Shown here piece by piece: positions 6,554 to 17,423 of a stretch of DNA of 38,269 nucleotides (its first letter is position 1; the number at the start of each line of letters is the position of its first letter). Position numbers and translations under genes: made by a program. This stretch comes from DASWJZ01 sp964487455 (GTDB lineage Bacteria; Pseudomonadota; Alphaproteobacteria; Rhizobiales; Afifellaceae): NCBI GenBank assembly GCA_964487455.1, contig CAZARE010000145.1:1-38269 (forward strand), in the 5' to 3' direction. Below the pieces are notes generated by a model. The model searched no databases, was not told the DNA's origin, and was given only the letters and a program-made list of their open reading frames with translations.

Positions 6554-8161
6554 ATGGCTGTCAGTGCAAATAGACTTGAACTTCTGCAGATCGCCGACGC
6601 GGTGGCGCGCGAGAAATCGATCGACCGCAAGATCGTCATCACCGCCATGGAAGACGCCATCCAGAAGGCGGCGAAGTCCCGCTACGGCGCGGAGACCGAC
6701 GTGCGCGCGGAGATCGACGAGAAGACCGGCGATATCCGCCTGCAGCGGCTCCTCGAGGTGGTTGAGACGGTCGAGGAGCCGGCGGCGCAGATCTCGGTGG
6801 AGGATGCGCGTCTCAGGAATCCCGCCGCCCAGGTCGGCGACTACATTTCCGAATCGCTGCCGCCGCTTGAGTACGGCCGCATCGCTGCCCAGTCGGCCAA
6901 GCAGGTCATCATGCAGAAGGTGCGCGAGGCCGAGCGCGACCGCCAGTACGAGGATTACAAGGACCGCATCGGCGAGATCATCAACGGCACGGTGAAACGC
7001 GTCGAATACGGCAACGTCATCGTGGACCTCGGCCGCGGCGAGGCGATCATCCGCCGCGACGAGATGATCCCGCGCGAGACCTTCCGCTATGGGGACCGCG
7101 TGCGCGCCTATGTGTACGATGTGCGCCGCGAGCAGCGCGGCCCGCAGATATTTCTCTCGCGCTCGCATCCGCAGTTCATGGCTAAGCTCTTCACCATGGA
7201 GGTGCCGGAGATCTACGACAGCATCATCGAGATCAAATCGGTGGCGCGCGATCCGGGCTCGAGGGCCAAGATCGCCGTCGTCTCGCGCGATTCCTCCATC
7301 GACCCTGTCGGCGCCTGCGTCGGCATGCGCGGCAGCCGCGTGCAGGCCGTGGTGGGCGAGCTGGCGGGCGAACGCATCGATATCATCCCCTGGTCGCCCG
7401 ACCCCGCTACCTTCATCGTCAATGCGCTGCAGCCCGCCGAGGTCACTAAGGTCGTGCTGGATGAGGATGCGGAGCGAATCGAGGTCGTGGTGCCGGACGA
7501 CCAGCTTTCGCTTGCTATCGGCCGGCGCGGGCAGAACGTTCGCCTCGCCTCGCAGCTCACCGGCTGGGATATCGACATCCTGACGGAGGACGAGGAATCG
7601 GAGCGCCGGCAGAAGGAGTTCCAGGACCGCACTCAGCTATTTGTGGACTCGCTTGATGTCGACGAGATGGTGGCGCAGCTGCTCGCCTCGGAGGGCTTCG
7701 CGACTGTCGAGGACGTCGCCTATGTCGAGCTCGACGAGGTTGCCTCCATCGAAGGCTTCGACGAGGAGACGGCCGAAGAGCTGCAGGCGCGCGCGCGCGA
7801 GCATCTGGAGAAGGTGGAGGCCGCGCATGACGAGGAACGCCGCAAGCTCGGCGTCGCCGACGAGCTGAAAGAAGTTCCCGGCATCACCACCGCGATGATG
7901 GTGGCGCTTGGGAAGGAAGGCATCAAGACGCTTGAAGACCTCGCCTACTGCGCTACCGACGATCTGGTTGGCTGGGTGGAGCGCAAGGACGGCGAGACGC
8001 AGCGTTTCGAGGGCGCGCTTTCCGGCTCCGAGATCTCGCGCCAGGAGGCGGAGGAGATCGTCATGGCCGCGCGGCTAAAGGCGGGTCTGGTGACCGAGGC
8101 AGATTTGGCGCCGGCGGAAGAGGCGCCTGCGGAAGGTGAAGAGGAGGTCGCCGCCGTTTGA
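6554..8161 (+). CDS. nusA: Transcription termination/antitermination factor NusA
   Basis: NusA binds RNA polymerase and modulates pausing, intrinsic and Rho-dependent termination, and rRNA antitermination. The 535-residue protein has all family parts in order: an N-terminal polymerase-binding domain (about 1-130), an S1 domain (about 135-200), KH1 and KH2 (about 230-345, including GRRGQNVRLASQL), and two helix-hairpin-helix acidic repeats in the C-terminal region (about 360-520). An acidic tail ends the protein. The stop codon overlaps the TTG start of the next gene by two bases, a sign of translational coupling. Confidence 0.97.
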   Translation: MAVSANRLELLQIADAVAREKSIDRKIVITAMEDAIQKAAKSRYGAETDVRAEIDEKTGDIRLQRLLEVVETVEEPAAQISVEDARLRNPAAQVGDYISESLPPLEYGRIAAQSAKQVIMQKVREAERDRQYEDYKDRIGEIINGTVKRVEYGNVIVDLGRGEAIIRRDEMIPRETFRYGDRVRAYVYDVRREQRGPQIFLSRSHPQFMAKLFTMEVPEIYDSIIEIKSVARDPGSRAKIAVVSRDSSIDPVGACVGMRGSRVQAVVGELAGERIDIIPWSPDPATFIVNALQPAEVTKVVLDEDAERIEVVVPDDQLSLAIGRRGQNVRLASQLTGWDIDILTEDEESERRQKEFQDRTQLFVDSLDVDEMVAQLLASEGFATVEDVAYVELDEVASIEGFDEETAEELQARAREHLEKVEAAHDEERRKLGVADELKEVPGITTAMMVALGKEGIKTLEDLAYCATDDLVGWVERKDGETQRFEGALSGSEISRQEAEEIVMAARLKAGLVTEADLAPAEEAPAEGEEEVAAV

Positions 8162-8838
8162 CGGGTGCGCTTGCAGAGACAGGAGCCGACAGCCGGCGCA
8201 AGGGGCGGGCGCGCATGTGTGCGCTTAGCCGCCAGGTGCGGCCGGAGGGGGAGCTTATGCGCTTCGTCGCCGGGCCCGGCGGCTCGGTCGTCCCCGATCT
8301 GAAGGCGAGACTCCCCGGCCGCGGAATCTGGCTTGCCGCGGATCGGGAAACAGTGACACGGGCCATCGGCAAGAACCTCTTCCAGCACGGGCTGAAGCGG
8401 TCTGTCGCCCCAGCCGCCGACCTTGCCGACCAGGTGGCGGCGCTCATGCGCGAGACGGCGCTCGGCCGTCTCGGTCTGGCCCGCCGGGCGGGAGCGGTCG
8501 TCATTGGCTTTGCGAAAGTCGAGGCGGTGATCGCGCGCGAGGCGCTCGCGGCGGTGCTCGCCGCCGCCGACGCGGCGGAGGACGGCGTCCACAAGATGCG
8601 TCAGGCTATGCGGCGGCGCTTCGGCGATCCCGCGCCCGTGCCGGTCATTCGCATCTTCGGGTCGGCCGAATTGGGTTTGGCAATGGGCCGTCCAGATGTG
8701 ATACATGCAGCAGTGCTTCAGAGCCCGGCTGGTAGAAGTTTCGTGGAAGCGGCCATCCGCCTCCGGCGCTATGAGGGCGCGGGCGATGGTCTGTCGCGGG
8801 AAGCAGCGGCCGAGCCGCAGGATTCGATGAATGAGTGA
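8158..8838 (+). CDS. YlxR (DUF448) - L7Ae-like fusion RNA-binding protein
   Basis: The 226-residue protein joins two RNA-binding modules. The first (about residues 18-60) is a YlxR domain with RMCALSRQ, the stretch EGELMRFV and the signature LPGRGIWL. The second (about 95-185) resembles the ribosomal L7Ae/L30e fold. This fusion between nusA and infB is standard in alphaproteobacteria. In Firmicutes, YlxR (RnpM) binds RNase P RNA; the role of the alphaproteobacterial fusion is not known. The start is TTG 8158, overlapping the nusA stop; a later start is possible because the first 15 residues are poorly conserved. The end overlaps infB by 8 nt. Confidence 0.88.
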   Translation: MTGALAETGADSRRKGRARMCALSRQVRPEGELMRFVAGPGGSVVPDLKARLPGRGIWLAADRETVTRAIGKNLFQHGLKRSVAPAADLADQVAALMRETALGRLGLARRAGAVVIGFAKVEAVIAREALAAVLAAADAAEDGVHKMRQAMRRRFGDPAPVPVIRIFGSAELGLAMGRPDVIHAAVLQSPAGRSFVEAAIRLRRYEGAGDGLSREAAAEPQDSMNE

Positions 8839-11368
8839 TACGACGAGTAAGGACAAAACGCTGCGGGTCGGGGGGCGCAAGCCGCTCTCCCTGAAGCGCG
8901 ACACCGATACTGTGCGCCAGAGCTTCTCCGGCGGCCGCACGAAAGCCGTTGTGGTCGAGAAGAAGCGCCGCCGCGTGACCACACCCGGGTCTGATGCCGC
9001 GCCCGCCGAGGCAGCGTCGAAGCCTGACGCGACGCGTCCGCGCACCGCGACGTCCGCCCAGCAGTTGGACGGGGCGGCGGCGCCGCAACCCCCCCGCGCG
9101 CGGGCTGGCGGCATGGTGCTGCGCACGCTCACTGACGAGGAGCAGGACGCGCGGAAGCAAGCGCTTGCCGAAGCGCGCGTGCGAGAGGCCGAGGAACGCC
9201 GCCAGGCGGAGGACGCGGCCCGCAGGCGCGCCGAGGACGACGAGCGGCTGCAGCACGAGCGCGTCGAGGCCGAGCGCCGCAAGGAGGAGGAAGAAGCCCG
9301 TAAGCAGGCCGAGGACGAAACGCGCCGCCGCTCCGAGGAAGCGGCGCGACGCCGGCTCGGCGAAGAGGAGACCGCGGCGCCGGCTCGTACCACGGAAGCG
9401 GCCGAGACCCGTGGTCGCCGGCGGGTCGAGATGCCCAAGCCCGCCCGCACCAAGGCTGTGCCGGGCGAGCGCCGCCGTGGCCGGCTCACCGTGACCAATG
9501 CGCTGGAGGCTTCGGAAAGCGAGCGCGAGCGCTCGCTCGCTTCGGTGCGCCGCCGGCGCGAGAAGGAAAAGCGGCAGCTGCACGGCTTCACGCCGACGCA
9601 GGAGAAGATCGTCCGCGACGTCGTGATTCCCGAGGCGATTACAGTTCAGGAGCTCGCCAACCGCATGGCGGAGCGCGCCGTCGATGTGATCCGGCTTCTG
9701 ATGAAGGACGGTCAGATGGTGAAGATCACCGACGTGATCGACGCCGACACGGCGCAGATCGTGGCGGAAGAAATGGGGCACAAGGTCCGCCGCGTCGCGG
9801 CCTCCGACGTGGAGGAGGGTCTCTTCGACGCTCCCGATGCGGAGGAGACGCTGAGACCGCGGCCGCCGGTCGTGACCATCATGGGCCATGTCGACCACGG
9901 CAAGACGTCGCTGCTTGATGCAATTCGCTCGGCCAATGTCGTGTCGACGGAGGCCGGCGGCATTACGCAGCATATCGGCGCCTATCAGGTGGAGCAGGCC
10001 GGGCAGAGGATCACCTTCATCGACACGCCCGGCCATGAAGCGTTCACCGCCATGCGCGCCCGCGGCGCGCAGGCGACCGACATCGCCATTCTTGTGGTGG
10101 CCGCGGATGACGGCGTGATGCCGCAGACGGTGGAGTCCATCAATCACGCTCGCGCCGCCGGCGTGCCGATCGTCGTGGCGATCAACAAGATCGACAAGCC
10201 GGGCGCCGACGCGAACCGGGTGCGCACCGATCTGCTCCATCACGAGATCGTCGTTGAGTCGATGAGCGGCGAGACGCTCGAGGTGGAAGTGTCGGCGTTG
10301 AAGCGCACCAATCTCGACAAGCTTCTCGAAGCCGTCCTGCTGCAGGCCGAAATCCTGAACCTTCGGGCCAATCCGGACCGTCCAGCGGAAGGCATCGTGG
10401 TCGAAGCGCAGCTCGACCGCGGACGCGGGCCCGTCGCAACCGTGCTGGTGCAACGCGGCACGCTGCGTGTTGGCGATATCATCGTTGCCGGCGCCGAATG
10501 GGGCCGCGTTCGCGCGCTGATCGACGATCACGGCGAGCACGTGCCCGAGGCCGGACCGTCGATGCCGGTGGAGGTGCTCGGCTTCCAGGCGACGCCGGAG
10601 GCCGGCGATCGTCTTGGCGTAGTGGAGAGCGAGGCCCGCGCCCGCGAGGTGACTGAGTACCGGAGGAACCTGCGGCGCGAGAAGATGGCGGCGCACGCCG
10701 CCGGTGCGCGCGGATCGCTCGAGCAGATGATGAGCCGCCTGGGGACGGACGGAAAGAAGCTCTTCCCGATCCTCATCAAGGGCGACGTGCAGGGCTCGGT
10801 CGAGGCGATCGTGCAGGCGCTCGACAAGCTCGGCACCGACGAGGTGGCCGCGCAGGTCATGCATGCTGGCGTCGGCGGCATCACCGAATCGGACGTCAGC
10901 CTCGCAGCCGCTTCGGAAGCGCCGATCATCGGGTTCAATGTTCGCGCCAACGCGCAGGCGCGCGGCGCCGCGGAACGCGAAGGCATCGAGATCCGCTACT
11001 ACAACATCATCTACGACCTCGTGGACGACATCAAAGCGGCGATGTCGGGCCTCTTGTCGCCGGAGCGGCGGGAGACCTTCCTTGGCAATGCGGAGATCCT
11101 GGAGGTCTTCAACATCTCCAAGGTCGGCAAGGTCGCCGGCTGCCGCGTTACCGAGGGCAAGGTGGAGCGTGGCGCCAGCGTGCGGCTGATCCGCGACGAC
11201 GTGGTCATCCACGAGGGTAAGCTTTCGACCTTGAAGCGCTTCAAGGACGAGGTGAGAGAGGTGCCGGCCGGCCAGGAATGCGGCATGGCGTTCGAGAAAT
11301 ACGAAGATATGCGCGTCGGCGACATCATCGAGTGCTACCGCGTGGAGGAGGTCGCGCGGACGCTCTAG
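8831..11368 (+). CDS. infB: Translation initiation factor IF-2
   Basis: IF-2 is the GTPase that places fMet-tRNA on the 30S subunit and promotes subunit joining. The 845-residue protein starts with a short conserved alphaproteobacterial N-terminus (KTLRVGGRKPLSLKR). A long, highly charged Arg/Glu/Ala helix region follows (about 95-200), then the IF2-N region (about 270-320). The G domain carries GHVDHGKTSLLD (G1), DTPGHEAF (G3) and NKIDKP (G4). Domains II to IV complete the protein, with the end EVARTL. The ATG at 8831 overlaps the preceding gene. An 87-nt spacer with a hairpin separates it from rbfA. Confidence 0.97.
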   Translation: MSDTTSKDKTLRVGGRKPLSLKRDTDTVRQSFSGGRTKAVVVEKKRRRVTTPGSDAAPAEAASKPDATRPRTATSAQQLDGAAAPQPPRARAGGMVLRTLTDEEQDARKQALAEARVREAEERRQAEDAARRRAEDDERLQHERVEAERRKEEEEARKQAEDETRRRSEEAARRRLGEEETAAPARTTEAAETRGRRRVEMPKPARTKAVPGERRRGRLTVTNALEASESERERSLASVRRRREKEKRQLHGFTPTQEKIVRDVVIPEAITVQELANRMAERAVDVIRLLMKDGQMVKITDVIDADTAQIVAEEMGHKVRRVAASDVEEGLFDAPDAEETLRPRPPVVTIMGHVDHGKTSLLDAIRSANVVSTEAGGITQHIGAYQVEQAGQRITFIDTPGHEAFTAMRARGAQATDIAILVVAADDGVMPQTVESINHARAAGVPIVVAINKIDKPGADANRVRTDLLHHEIVVESMSGETLEVEVSALKRTNLDKLLEAVLLQAEILNLRANPDRPAEGIVVEAQLDRGRGPVATVLVQRGTLRVGDIIVAGAEWGRVRALIDDHGEHVPEAGPSMPVEVLGFQATPEAGDRLGVVESEARAREVTEYRRNLRREKMAAHAAGARGSLEQMMSRLGTDGKKLFPILIKGDVQGSVEAIVQALDKLGTDEVAAQVMHAGVGGITESDVSLAAASEAPIIGFNVRANAQARGAAEREGIEIRYYNIIYDLVDDIKAAMSGLLSPERRETFLGNAEILEVFNISKVGKVAGCRVTEGKVERGASVRLIRDDVVIHEGKLSTLKRFKDEVREVPAGQECGMAFEKYEDMRVGDIIECYRVEEVARTL

Positions 11369-11410
11369 GCGGACCCGGCTGGAACGCTGGCTCCCAATGT
11401 TGATGTCGCC

Positions 11411-11433
11411 ATCGCCGGATTTGAGCCGGCGAT
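11411..11433. repeat. Hairpin in the infB-rbfA spacer
   Basis: ATCGCCGG (11411-11418) and CCGGCGAT (11426-11433) form a perfect 8-bp stem with the loop ATTTGAG. It has no T-tract, so it is not an intrinsic terminator. Read on the minus strand it resembles a tRNA T-arm, but no tRNA body surrounds it. It may be an RNA-processing or stability element within the operon transcript. Confidence 0.55.
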
Positions 11434-11455
11434 CGGCAAGACGCGTGAACCACCG

Positions 11456-11872
11456 ATGACCCGTTTCGCGACGCAAAAGACCGGCCCTTCACAGCGCCAG
11501 CTGCGCGTGGGCGAATTGGTGCGCCACGCGCTCGCCGACCTCTTCACGCGCGGCGAGGCGGGGCCGGAGTTCGAGGGCATGCTCATTTCCATCGCCGAGG
11601 TGCGCATGTCGCCTGATCTCAGGCACGCCACCGTGCTCGTCGCGCCGATGGCTGCCTCCGACCCGGATGCCGTGGTCACGAAACTCGACAAGCACACGGC
11701 GTTCCTGCGCGGCCGGATATCGCCGAAGCTGAAGCAGATGAAGTTCATGCCTGACCTGAAGTTCCGGCTGGACACCCGCTTCGAGGACGACGCGCGCATC
11801 GACGAACTCCTGAAGTCGCCGGAGGTGGCGCGCGATCTGGCCGGCGGTCGCGAGAACGGGGACGAAGGCTGA
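11456..11872 (+). CDS. rbfA: Ribosome-binding factor A
   Basis: RbfA is a cold-shock-associated 30S maturation factor that acts near the 5' end helix of 16S rRNA. The 138-residue protein shows the KH-like fold of the family: QRQLRVGELVRHAL near the N-terminus, then EVRMSPDLRHATVLV (about 47-61), and the closing beta strand LKFRLDTRFEDDARIDELL. The ribosome binding site is weak, and the gene probably depends on readthrough from infB. Its TGA stop overlaps the truB ATG by one base (TGATG). Confidence 0.95.
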   Translation: MTRFATQKTGPSQRQLRVGELVRHALADLFTRGEAGPEFEGMLISIAEVRMSPDLRHATVLVAPMAASDPDAVVTKLDKHTAFLRGRISPKLKQMKFMPDLKFRLDTRFEDDARIDELLKSPEVARDLAGGRENGDEG

Positions 11873-12840
11873 TGGGACGCCGCGACAAGGGCAGGAAGGT
11901 CGACGGCTGGCTGATCCTCGACAAGCCGGTCGGCATGACCTCCACCGAGGCGGTGGCGCGCGTGAAGCGGCTCTTCAACGCCGCCAAGGCGGGGCACGCC
12001 GGAACGCTCGATCCGCTCGCCTCCGGATGCCTGCCGATCGCGCTTGGCGAAGCGACCAAGACCGTCGCCAACGTCATGGAGGGACGGAAGCTCTACCGCT
12101 TCACGATCCGTTGGGGCGGGGAGACGGAGACCGACGACTGCGAAGGCGCCGTTCTCAGGACCGCAGAGGTTCGGCCGGAGGCAGCGGAGATCCGTGCCAT
12201 CCTCCCCGAGTTCACCGGCGACATCATGCAGGTCCCGCCGCGCTATTCCGCCGTCAAGATTTCCGGTGAGCGTGCCTACCACTTGGCGCGTGAGGGCGGG
12301 GAGGTGGTGCTGGAACCGCGCGGGATCGTGGTCCATCAGCTTGATCTTATCGAATGCCCCGACGCCGACCACGCCGTGTTCGAAGCCGAATGCGGCAAGG
12401 GCGCTTATGTGAGGGCGCTGGCCCGCGACTTGGGTCGGCGGCTTGGCACTTATGGCCACGTCGTCAGCCTGCGCCGCTTGGGCGTCGGCCCGTTCGGGGG
12501 GGAGCACATGATTTCGCTGGAAAAGCTGAGCGAGTTGCGCGATAAGGCCGGGGCTTCCGGCGGCCTTGCGGCCGCGGAGGCTCTTTTGTCGGTCGCGACG
12601 GCGCTGGACGGCATCCCGGCGCTTGCCATGACCGAGAGGGATGCGGCCCGCCTCAGGAGAGGCCAGGCCGTGATCCTCAGAGGACGGGATGCGCCCGTCG
12701 TGTCTGGCCCCGCTTATGCGGTCTTCGGCGGCCTGCCCGTCGCGCTCGGCGAGGTCGACAGGGGCGCCTTCAATCCCAAGCGTGTGTTCAATCTGTCCGA
12801 CGGCCGCAACCGGCCCGGCACTAGAAGCTTACAAGGATGA
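11872..12840 (+). CDS. truB: tRNA pseudouridine(55) synthase
   Basis: TruB converts U55 of the T-loop of tRNAs to pseudouridine and also acts as a tRNA chaperone. The protein has 322 residues. The catalytic motif GHAGTLDPLASG carries the nucleophilic Asp near residue 48; DGWLILDKPVGMTS precedes it, and YSAVKISGERAY and GAYVRALARDLG follow. A C-terminal PUA-like part (about 250-310) is present. Its ATG shares a base with the rbfA stop, and rpsO follows after 3 nt, so the three genes are one translation unit. Confidence 0.96.
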   Translation: MGRRDKGRKVDGWLILDKPVGMTSTEAVARVKRLFNAAKAGHAGTLDPLASGCLPIALGEATKTVANVMEGRKLYRFTIRWGGETETDDCEGAVLRTAEVRPEAAEIRAILPEFTGDIMQVPPRYSAVKISGERAYHLAREGGEVVLEPRGIVVHQLDLIECPDADHAVFEAECGKGAYVRALARDLGRRLGTYGHVVSLRRLGVGPFGGEHMISLEKLSELRDKAGASGGLAAAEALLSVATALDGIPALAMTERDAARLRRGQAVILRGRDAPVVSGPAYAVFGGLPVALGEVDRGAFNPKRVFNLSDGRNRPGTRSLQG

Positions 12841-12843
12841 CCG

Positions 12844-13113
12844 ATGTCGATCACTACGGATCGAAAGCAAGAGCTGATTAAGGAATACGCTACGAAGGAC
12901 GGAGACACGGGCTCGCCGGAAGTCCAGGTCGCCATCCTGTCGGAGCGGATCGTCAACCTGACCGAGCACTTCAAAAGCCACGTGAAGGACAACCATTCGC
13001 GTCGCGGCCTTCTGAAGATGGTATCGCAGCGCCGCCGGCTACTCGACTATCTGAAGTCGAGGGACACGGCCCGTTACCAAACGCTTATTTCGCGGCTCGG
13101 ACTGCGCCGCTGA
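12844..13113 (+). CDS. rpsO: 30S ribosomal protein S15
   Basis: S15 is a primary 16S rRNA-binding protein of the 30S platform. The 89-residue length is exactly standard. Diagnostic segments are DTGSPEVQVAILSERI, NLTEHFKSHVKDNHSRRGL and the end YQTLISRLGLRR. An AAGGATGA sequence just upstream, overlapping the end of truB, provides the ribosome binding site. In E. coli, S15 represses its own translation through a leader pseudoknot; that region here is inside truB and I cannot confirm such a fold. Confidence 0.97.
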   Translation: MSITTDRKQELIKEYATKDGDTGSPEVQVAILSERIVNLTEHFKSHVKDNHSRRGLLKMVSQRRRLLDYLKSRDTARYQTLISRLGLRR

Positions 13114-13127
13114 GGCGCGGCCGCGAC

Positions 13128-13149
13128 GGGCGGAACGAGGAGTTCGCCC
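13128..13149 (+). promoter_or_regulatory. Hairpin between rpsO and pnp
   Basis: GGGCGGAAC (13128-13136) pairs with GTTCGCCC (13142-13149) around GAGGA, with one bulged G. It lies in the 169-nt spacer before pnp and lacks a T-tract. In enterobacteria the pnp leader forms a hairpin cut by RNase III, which starts PNPase autoregulation; this element could have the same role, but that is inference from position. Confidence 0.45.
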
Positions 13150-13282
13150 GCTCAAGTCCATGAAGCGGATATGGCCATGGCAGGATCGCCGGTCGCTCGG
13201 GAGCTGGATTCGCCGGCTTTGGAGCGCCCCGTCGTCTTGCACATGGCCTGTCCTGCTCGTTGCATGATCGAAAGGACCTACC

Positions 13283-15418
<2,136 letters not shown>

Positions 15419-15444
15419 CGGGGTTTTTGCCCCCCACAAGTGAG

Positions 15445-15472
15445 AAAGGGCGCCGCCGGCGCCCTTTTGTTT
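15445..15472 (+). terminator. Intrinsic terminator after pnp
   Basis: AAAGGGCGCC (15445-15454) and GGCGCCCTTT (15458-15467) form a perfect 10-bp stem around GCC, followed by a T-rich tail (TTTTGTTT). It ends the rimP-pnp transcript. It lies 17 nt before the stop codon of the convergent GGDEF-EAL gene, and may also help end that transcript, though the minus-strand T-tract is short. Confidence 0.9.
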
Positions 15473-15488
15473 CGTCGTGAGCTGGCGG

Positions 15489-17423
15489 TCAACCGGCCGC
15501 CGCGAGCGTCGGCTCCCGCTCGTCAAGCTTCAGAAGGTTCTCTAGCGGCATCGGCGGCGCGAAATAGTAGCCCTGCGCCTCCGTGCAGCCGGCGGCGCGC
15601 AGCATCTGCGCGTGCTCGATCGTCTCTACGCCCTGTCCGGCCACACGGAAGCCGAGGGAGTGGCCGAGGCTGCAAACGGCCGCCAGCACGGCGCCGCTCT
15701 TCTGCTCGTCGTTGTTCATCAGGAAGGAGCGGTCGACCTTGATCTTATCGAAGGAGTGGCGTGACAACAGGCCGAGGCTCAGCGTGCCGACGCCAAACGC
15801 GTCCATGACGATACGCACGCCGGCGTCGCGGATCTTCTCAAGGCGCGAGAACGCCAGGGCCTCGTTGCGGCCGAGGATCGTTTCGTTCACCTCTATCTCG
15901 ATCCGGCGCGGGTCGATCTTATGGCTCTTCAGGGCATCGAGGATGAAAGTATCGAAGCCATCCCGTTTTAGCTGCGGCGGCGACAGGTTGATCGCGATGC
16001 ATCGGTCCGCGGGAATGAGCGCACAGTCGCGTGCCACCTGCCGGATCACCCATTCGCCGATCGGCACCATGAGCCCGGTTTCCTCAGCGAGCGAAACGAA
16101 GACGGCGGCCGGCACCAGGCCTTTGCCCGGCAGCCGCCAGCGCAGCATCGCCTCGTAGCCAACCGTGCGCCCGGTCGCCAGCTCCACCTGCGGCTGGTAG
16201 AGAAGCTGGAAGTGATCCTTCTCCAGCGCGAGCCGAAGCCCATCCTCCAGCGTCCGCCGGCTCGCGAGGTCCTCCGCCATCTTGGGATCGAAGAAGCGCC
16301 AGGTCCGCCGTCCCTCGCTCTTGGCGCGATAGAGCGCGAAGTCGGCATTGCGCATCAGCGTGCCGATATCGGCGCCGTTGTCCGGCGCCACGGCAAGCCC
16401 GATGGAGCAGCCGATCTGGATCTCGTGCCCCTCGACGCGGAAGGGGCTGGAAAGCAGCTTCAGCACGCGCTCGGCCAATGGCGCGAGCATCGCCGGGTCG
16501 GCCACGCGCGGCACCACGATGACAAACTCGTCGCCGGAAAGACGCACCAGCAGGTCGCCGCTTCTCAATGATGCCTTCAGCCGCTTGGCGCACGCCTTGA
16601 GGAGCCCGTCTCCCACCGGATGGCCCAGCGTGTCGTTCACCGCCTTGAAGGCGTCGAGATCGAGGACGAATAGCGCCGCCTTGTGCCCCTCCTGCTCGAT
16701 CGTCGCCAGCGTCTCGGCCATGAACTCCTCGAACTGCTTGCGGTTCGGGAGGCCGGTCAGCTCGTCGTGCAAGGCGAGAAAGCGTATCGCGGCGTTCTCG
16801 GCCGAAAGCTGGCGCTGCCGGTAGCTGAAGCCGGCCATGAACGACACGAAGGTGATGATGGCCACGCCGCCGCTGAAGAGGACTTCGCGCGCGAAGCTTG
16901 AGACCAGGCCGGCGGCTGTCTGCGTTTGGTCGACGCGCGCCGCGAGGCGAGCCTTGCCGCCGGCGCTCGGCGGCAGGATCACCCAGCTGCGGTAGGACTC
17001 CGGATTGGGCCAGCGCACCGAATCGAGCGTGTACGCGCCGCTCGCCACCGAGTAGATCGCTGCATCTGCGGACCCGGCCTCAGCCGTGACGCGGCCGAGC
17101 TCGTCCGCCGCATTGGCGCCGCGGATGGTCGTGAGGCGCCCGTTCGGCGCGATCAGCACGAGCCTGTCTATGCTGGCGAAGTTGAGCGTCGAGTCGAGTG
17201 TCTTTGGACCGGTTGCGGCAAGGGCCGCTTCGAGGTCCGCGGCTTGCTCTCCCAGCACCGAGCGCGACCAGACCTCGACCGTCGCGACCGCGTCCCCCGC
17301 CATCATCCGTCCAAGCGCGAACTGGCCGAGCATGTAGATGGCCGCGAGCACTGCGCACGACAGCAGCACGAGCGAGGCGACCGTCGCGAGCGGCTTCCGG
17401 TCGATCTGCCGCAACTTGCTCAC
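15489..17423 (-). CDS. Membrane GGDEF-EAL protein; canonical GGDEF, eroded EAL domain
   Basis: The protein has 644 residues. Order: TM1 (about 13-37), a periplasmic sensor of about 140 residues ending in VDQT, TM2 (about 180-200), GGDEF (about 210-370) and EAL (about 385-635). The GGDEF part keeps HDELTGLPNR, FKAVNDTLGH, the signature SGDEF (296-300) and an I-site RSGD at the correct distance (287-290), so it is probably an active, product-inhibited diguanylate cyclase. The EAL part is damaged: EAM replaces EAL (424-426), DAFGVGTLSL replaces the DDFGTGYSSL loop (541-550) and Gln597 replaces the Glu of the EGVET motif. The Asn of INLSP and the Lys of KIKVD remain. The domain may bind but not cleave c-di-GMP. 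The start is GTG 17423, overlapping the stop of the upstream paralog (GTGA). Confidence 0.9.
   Translation of the reverse strand: MSKLRQIDRKPLATVASLVLLSCAVLAAIYMLGQFALGRMMAGDAVATVEVWSRSVLGEQAADLEAALAATGPKTLDSTLNFASIDRLVLIAPNGRLTTIRGANAADELGRVTAEAGSADAAIYSVASGAYTLDSVRWPNPESYRSWVILPPSAGGKARLAARVDQTQTAAGLVSSFAREVLFSGGVAIITFVSFMAGFSYRQRQLSAENAAIRFLALHDELTGLPNRKQFEEFMAETLATIEQEGHKAALFVLDLDAFKAVNDTLGHPVGDGLLKACAKRLKASLRSGDLLVRLSGDEFVIVVPRVADPAMLAPLAERVLKLLSSPFRVEGHEIQIGCSIGLAVAPDNGADIGTLMRNADFALYRAKSEGRRTWRFFDPKMAEDLASRRTLEDGLRLALEKDHFQLLYQPQVELATGRTVGYEAMLRWRLPGKGLVPAAVFVSLAEETGLMVPIGEWVIRQVARDCALIPADRCIAINLSPPQLKRDGFDTFILDALKSHKIDPRRIEIEVNETILGRNEALAFSRLEKIRDAGVRIVMDAFGVGTLSLGLLSRHSFDKIKVDRSFLMNNDEQKSGAVLAAVCSLGHSLGFRVAGQGVETIEHAQMLRAAGCTEAQGYYFAPPMPLENLLKLDEREPTLAAAG

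Noticed and set aside
11411..11433. T-arm-like hairpin on the minus strand in the infB-rbfA spacer
   Set aside because: The flanking sequence cannot form an acceptor stem or an anticodon arm, so I treat it only as an operon hairpin.
8645..11476. Very long open frame (over 900 codons) antisense to infB
   Set aside because: It mirrors the GC-rich codon pattern of infB, shows no known domain, and has low-complexity His/Arg/Asp-rich content typical of an antisense shadow.
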